A stretch of 35,162 nt of DNA, taken from the NCBI GenBank assembly GCA_964556545.1, contig CAZKWE010000005.1, forward strand, positions 1-35,162. Direction: 5' to 3'. Origin of the DNA: JALSKU01 sp964556545. Its GTDB lineage: Bacteria; Campylobacterota; Campylobacteria; Campylobacterales; JALSKU01. Made by a program: the position numbers and the translations under genes. Position 1 is the first letter of the stretch, and the number at the start of each line of letters is the position of its first letter. Shown here in pieces: positions 32,488-35,162 of this stretch. The notes below the pieces were generated by a model. That model ran no database searches. It was not told the DNA's origin and saw nothing but the letters and a program-made list of their open reading frames with translations.

Positions 32488-33416
32488 TTAATACCTTTCA
32501 TACCCAAAATATATTTATTTGGCTTAATCTTACTAAAGCCACTATTTTCAAACCACTCATACACCTCATCTAAATAGTGGTAATTAATATATTTTGGTGA
32601 ATACATATCAAAAGTATTTAATTCTCTTACCTCTCTATCCATATCCATTGCTATAGGTACTCTCTCTCTTAATCCATCACCGATTATGGGTAATTTATAT
32701 AAGCAATACATATAACTTGATATTTTACTTAAAGCTTTTAATGTTTTAAAAGATAATTTTGAGGTAATATTTTTTCTTATCCATTGTTGATTATCTATCT
32801 TTCTTTTCCAATAATATCCATACAGCCAAATAGATAATATCCCTCCCTCATTTACAAAGTCAGATATTGAAAAAAAAGCTTTTTTAGTAGAAGGAGTGTG
32901 ATGCAATACCCCCAATGAATAAACTACATCAAACTTCGTCTTTAATGGAAGTTTAAACAAGTCAGCTTGGATAATTGTTATATTTGAACTTTTACCTACA
33001 TTTTCATAAGCAGCGTCTACAGCTCTACTTAAATCTATTCCTATTACCTCTTTTGCTTTATAGTAGTTTGCAGATATATCTAAGTATGGGCCAGCTCCAC
33101 ATCCTACTTCTAAAACAAACTTATCTTCTATATCTTCTTTTTGAATCCCTAAATAATTTTTCATCTCATCCATTGACATTTGAGGTTTTGAGTTTTTAAT
33201 ATTTTTATAAATATTCCACTCTTCTCCAAAAGTATCAACATACAATTCACTATCTACAAAACGAGGAATAAAGTTAATTATTTCAAAAGTACTTTGACAG
33301 TTTTTACAAATTAGTTTTCCTTCTTTTACTCTATCATTCACTACTTCAGAGGTCTCTAATCCTAAATCCCCTTTACATTCACTACAGCATAAATAACTTA
33401 AAACTTGTTTCTTCAT
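32475..33416 (-). CDS. SAM-dependent methyltransferase with N-terminal zinc ribbon
   Basis: 313 aa from ATG 33416, which overlaps the upstream stop as ATGA; a TTG-type start seven codons earlier is less likely. A Trm112-like zinc ribbon (CSEC near 11-14 and CKNC near 36-39, plus the following F/Y-rich strand) leads into a class I methyltransferase with motif I VLEVGCGAGPY and motif LGVLHHTPS near the acceptor site. Similar two-domain enzymes occur in sugar and lipid modification. Within this cluster it may O- or N-methylate a glycan residue. Substrate inferred only from position. Confidence 0.8.
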   Translation of the reverse strand: MKKQVLSYLCCSECKGDLGLETSEVVNDRVKEGKLICKNCQSTFEIINFIPRFVDSELYVDTFGEEWNIYKNIKNSKPQMSMDEMKNYLGIQKEDIEDKFVLEVGCGAGPYLDISANYYKAKEVIGIDLSRAVDAAYENVGKSSNITIIQADLFKLPLKTKFDVVYSLGVLHHTPSTKKAFFSISDFVNEGGILSIWLYGYYWKRKIDNQQWIRKNITSKLSFKTLKALSKISSYMYCLYKLPIIGDGLRERVPIAMDMDREVRELNTFDMYSPKYINYHYLDEVYEWFENSGFSKIKPNKYILGMKGIKCNK

Positions 33417-34156
33417 TTTTTTCTCGCTATCAACCAAAAATTTGGAGTAAAATTTTTATTTTTGATGGTATCTAAAACTAATCCGACAAAATTATTAGCA
33501 CCGAACAAGAGTAGCAAGAATGGAAGTAAAATAAAGTTTCTCATAGTTTTATTTTTACTTGCCATTTCCCAAACAAATCCATTTATTATAGAAATAATAG
33601 TTGTTCCAAAATATCCTTGATAATGAAATTCAATTATTTCAAATTCATAATCTTTCATTATTTTTTTTAATCCATATTCTGAAAATCTAAAATAATCATA
33701 AGGAACCGCATGAGCTTGATAGATAAATGGAACAGATAAAATTAAAACTCCATCTTTTTTCAAAACTCTTTTTATCTCACTAAGAGCTACAAAGGGTTCA
33801 TTAATATGCTCTAAAACCTGAGTAAAAATGATACAGTCTGCTGGCTTATCTTCAAGTGGCAAGTTTTTTACATCCCCTTCTAAAAACTCTTCTTTTGATG
33901 ATTTAAACATATGTTTATGAACATCACCTTTATCTATAGCTATATATTTGTCAATTTGATTTAATATCATATTTTTATATGGAGAGTTACCACTTCCTAT
34001 ATCTACACATGTCCCCTGTAAATATTTTAATGATTTTTGCATAGATTTTTTTAGCCATCTCCAATTTAAATAATTCATATGGGTTATAAAAACATCGGGC
34101 TTTTTATATTCACCTGTTAAAAAAGGGATAAGTTTATAAGAGATAAAATTTATCAT
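33413..34156 (-). CDS. SAM-dependent methyltransferase, class I, membrane-associated tail
   Basis: 247 aa. Motif I CVDIGSGNSPYK near residue 50, the acidic residue of motif II in IAIDKGD, and TQVLEHINEP near 112-121 form a type-11 methyltransferase. The C terminus carries a hydrophobic stretch (FILLPFLLLLFGANNFVGL) that may touch the membrane, suitable for action on lipid-linked sugars. Start ATG overlaps the aminotransferase stop as ATGA, and its own stop overlaps the next gene by ATGA. A second methyltransferase in the same cluster suggests two methyl groups or two positions in the product. Confidence 0.82.
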   Translation of the reverse strand: MINFISYKLIPFLTGEYKKPDVFITHMNYLNWRWLKKSMQKSLKYLQGTCVDIGSGNSPYKNMILNQIDKYIAIDKGDVHKHMFKSSKEEFLEGDVKNLPLEDKPADCIIFTQVLEHINEPFVALSEIKRVLKKDGVLILSVPFIYQAHAVPYDYFRFSEYGLKKIMKDYEFEIIEFHYQGYFGTTIISIINGFVWEMASKNKTMRNFILLPFLLLLFGANNFVGLVLDTIKNKNFTPNFWLIARKK

Positions 34157-35162
34157 ATAAATTCTTTTAAGGTATTTATGATATATTTTAATTCTTTTTT
34201 TGATAATTTAGTATATAAAGGTAATGATATAACACTATCTCCAAATTTTTTAGCTATTGGAAAATCATTTTCTTTATATTTAAATGTTTTTTTATAATAA
34301 TATAGTGTATGTATAGCTCTATAATTTACAGCTATACCTATCCCTTTTTTTTGAAGTTTAGTTATTATTTCATCTCTATTATCAACTTTTATTATAAATA
34401 GATGTCTTGCGGATTTTGTATTGTTTAGAATTTTTATATAGGAAATATTTAATTTATCGAGCTGTTTTTCATAAAATTGTGCTAATTTTTCTCTTTTTTT
34501 TAGGTTTTTTTCTATTCTATTTAATTGTCCTATTAATAAAGCGGATTGAATATCACTAATGTTATATTTCCAGCCTAATATAGGCATATCCCAATGTTGA
34601 AATTTTTTAGTATATCTAGAAGAAGCATCTTTATTTATACCATGTAATCTTAATTGATATAATTTTTCGGCTAATTTTGTATCATTTGTTGTTATTGCAC
34701 CACCTTCTCCACTTGTAATATTTTTAGTAGCATAAAAAGAAAAACAAGCCATATCTGCTAATTCTCCTACTCTTATACCATCTCTTATCCCTTCTATACA
34801 ATGAGCAGCATCTTCTATAATTTTTAAATTATATTTATCAGCTATTTTTTTAATAGCTTTCATATCACACATATTTCCATATAAATGGACAGGCATAATA
34901 GCTTTAGTTTTTAATGTGACAGCATTTTCTATTAAAGAAGCATCAATATTTCCAGTTGATTTTTCAATATCTACAAATACAGGTTTAGCTCCACTATGCA
35001 AAATTGCATTTGAAGTAGCTACAAAACTCATAGGGGTAGTAATAACTTCATCACCTTCTCCTATCCCTAATGCTAATAAACTTAGATGAAGTGCTGATGT
35101 GCAAGAATTAACAGCTATACAATGTTTTGCATTTAAATAATTTGCAAATTTATATTCAAACT
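34153..35162 (-). CDS. DegT/DnrJ/EryC1/StrS-type sugar aminotransferase (5' end cut by window)
   Basis: 335 residues are visible and the frame stays open to the right edge, so the N terminus is missing (family length about 370-390, about 40 residues short). The PLP-binding lysine is K146 of the visible part in SFYATKNITSGEGGA, and the motifs LHLSLLALGIGEGDEVI, VHLYGNMCDM and IEDAAH are intact. An internal ATG at 35031 is not the start. Such enzymes make amino sugars from 4-keto (or 3-keto) nucleotide sugars, as in pseudaminic, legionaminic or bacillosamine-like pathways. It overlaps the next methyltransferase gene by ATGA. The sugar cannot be named from this alone. Confidence 0.93.
   Translation of the reverse strand, partial: FEYKFANYLNAKHCIAVNSCTSALHLSLLALGIGEGDEVITTPMSFVATSNAILHSGAKPVFVDIEKSTGNIDASLIENAVTLKTKAIMPVHLYGNMCDMKAIKKIADKYNLKIIEDAAHCIEGIRDGIRVGELADMACFSFYATKNITSGEGGAITTNDTKLAEKLYQLRLHGINKDASSRYTKKFQHWDMPILGWKYNISDIQSALLIGQLNRIEKNLKKREKLAQFYEKQLDKLNISYIKILNNTKSARHLFIIKVDNRDEIITKLQKKGIGIAVNYRAIHTLYYYKKTFKYKENDFPIAKKFGDSVISLPLYTKLSKKELKYIINTLKEFI

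Noticed and set aside
1..35162. CRISPR arrays, insertion sequences, prophage genes, tRNA genes
   Set aside because: No regularly spaced repeats, transposase, integrase, phage structural proteins or tRNA cloverleaf with a CCA-type end was seen on either strand by reading.

Overview
The window is AT-rich bacterial chromosome, almost certainly from a member of the Campylobacterota (the former Epsilonproteobacteria). This rests on protein content and gene order. Three blocks match arrangements I recall from Campylobacter jejuni and relatives: a CheX-like gene with fliN and a fliO-like gene; suhB-like, accD, rlmH, dksA, a membrane protein gene and dus; and rpsO, an Rrf2 regulator and flhA. The short RecO, the hrcA-grpE-dnaK order and promoters with a clear TATAAT box but usually no -35 also fit. 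A GltBD glutamate synthase and a DsbD with a cytochrome-like neighbour suggest a free-living relative such as the Sulfurimonas/Sulfurovum/Arcobacter groups. Genus cannot be fixed from this sequence alone.

Layout. Bases 1-260 look like the leader of a ribosomal RNA operon running leftward out of the window: an exact boxA on the minus strand, preceded by a boxB-like hairpin and two further hairpins. The 16S gene itself would lie beyond the left edge. Bases 759-2372 (+) hold cheX-like, fliN and fliO-like, a tightly coupled flagellar switch/export operon. It abuts without a gap a long leftward operon (12594-2373) carrying gltB, gltD, an inositol-monophosphatase-family gene, accD, rlmH, dksA, a membrane protein gene and dus. 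recO (+) diverges from gltB. Bases 18811-13388 (-) form a mixed operon: dsbD, a dihydroorotase homologue that has lost its metal ligands, proA, a lone ABC ATPase and a small heme-binding c-type protein. Then come hrcA-grpE-dnaK (-), with a good promoter and a degenerate CIRCE operator, an MFS transporter (+), a small XRE regulator with an unlisted 58-codon partner gene (-), and rpsO (-). An Rrf2 regulator, flhA, a DHH phosphoesterase and an 82-aa protein form a second flagellar-linked operon (24732-28579, +).

From 28635 to the right edge (all -) lies a surface-glycan locus: a DegT-type sugar aminotransferase (cut by the edge), two methyltransferases, a GT4 glycosyltransferase, an AsnB-type amidotransferase and a DUF354 protein. 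All six reading frames overlap their neighbours by 4-16 bases, so they are probably translated as a coupled unit. This block is the only clearly accessory part of the window.

No CRISPR array, insertion sequence, tRNA or prophage gene was recognised. I did not find a convincing wholly new system. The best leads are the metal-ligand-free dihydroorotase, the Fe-S-type Rrf2 regulator translationally linked to flhA, the XRE/small-protein pair with a palindrome at its promoter, and the glycan locus with its embedded amidotransferase.
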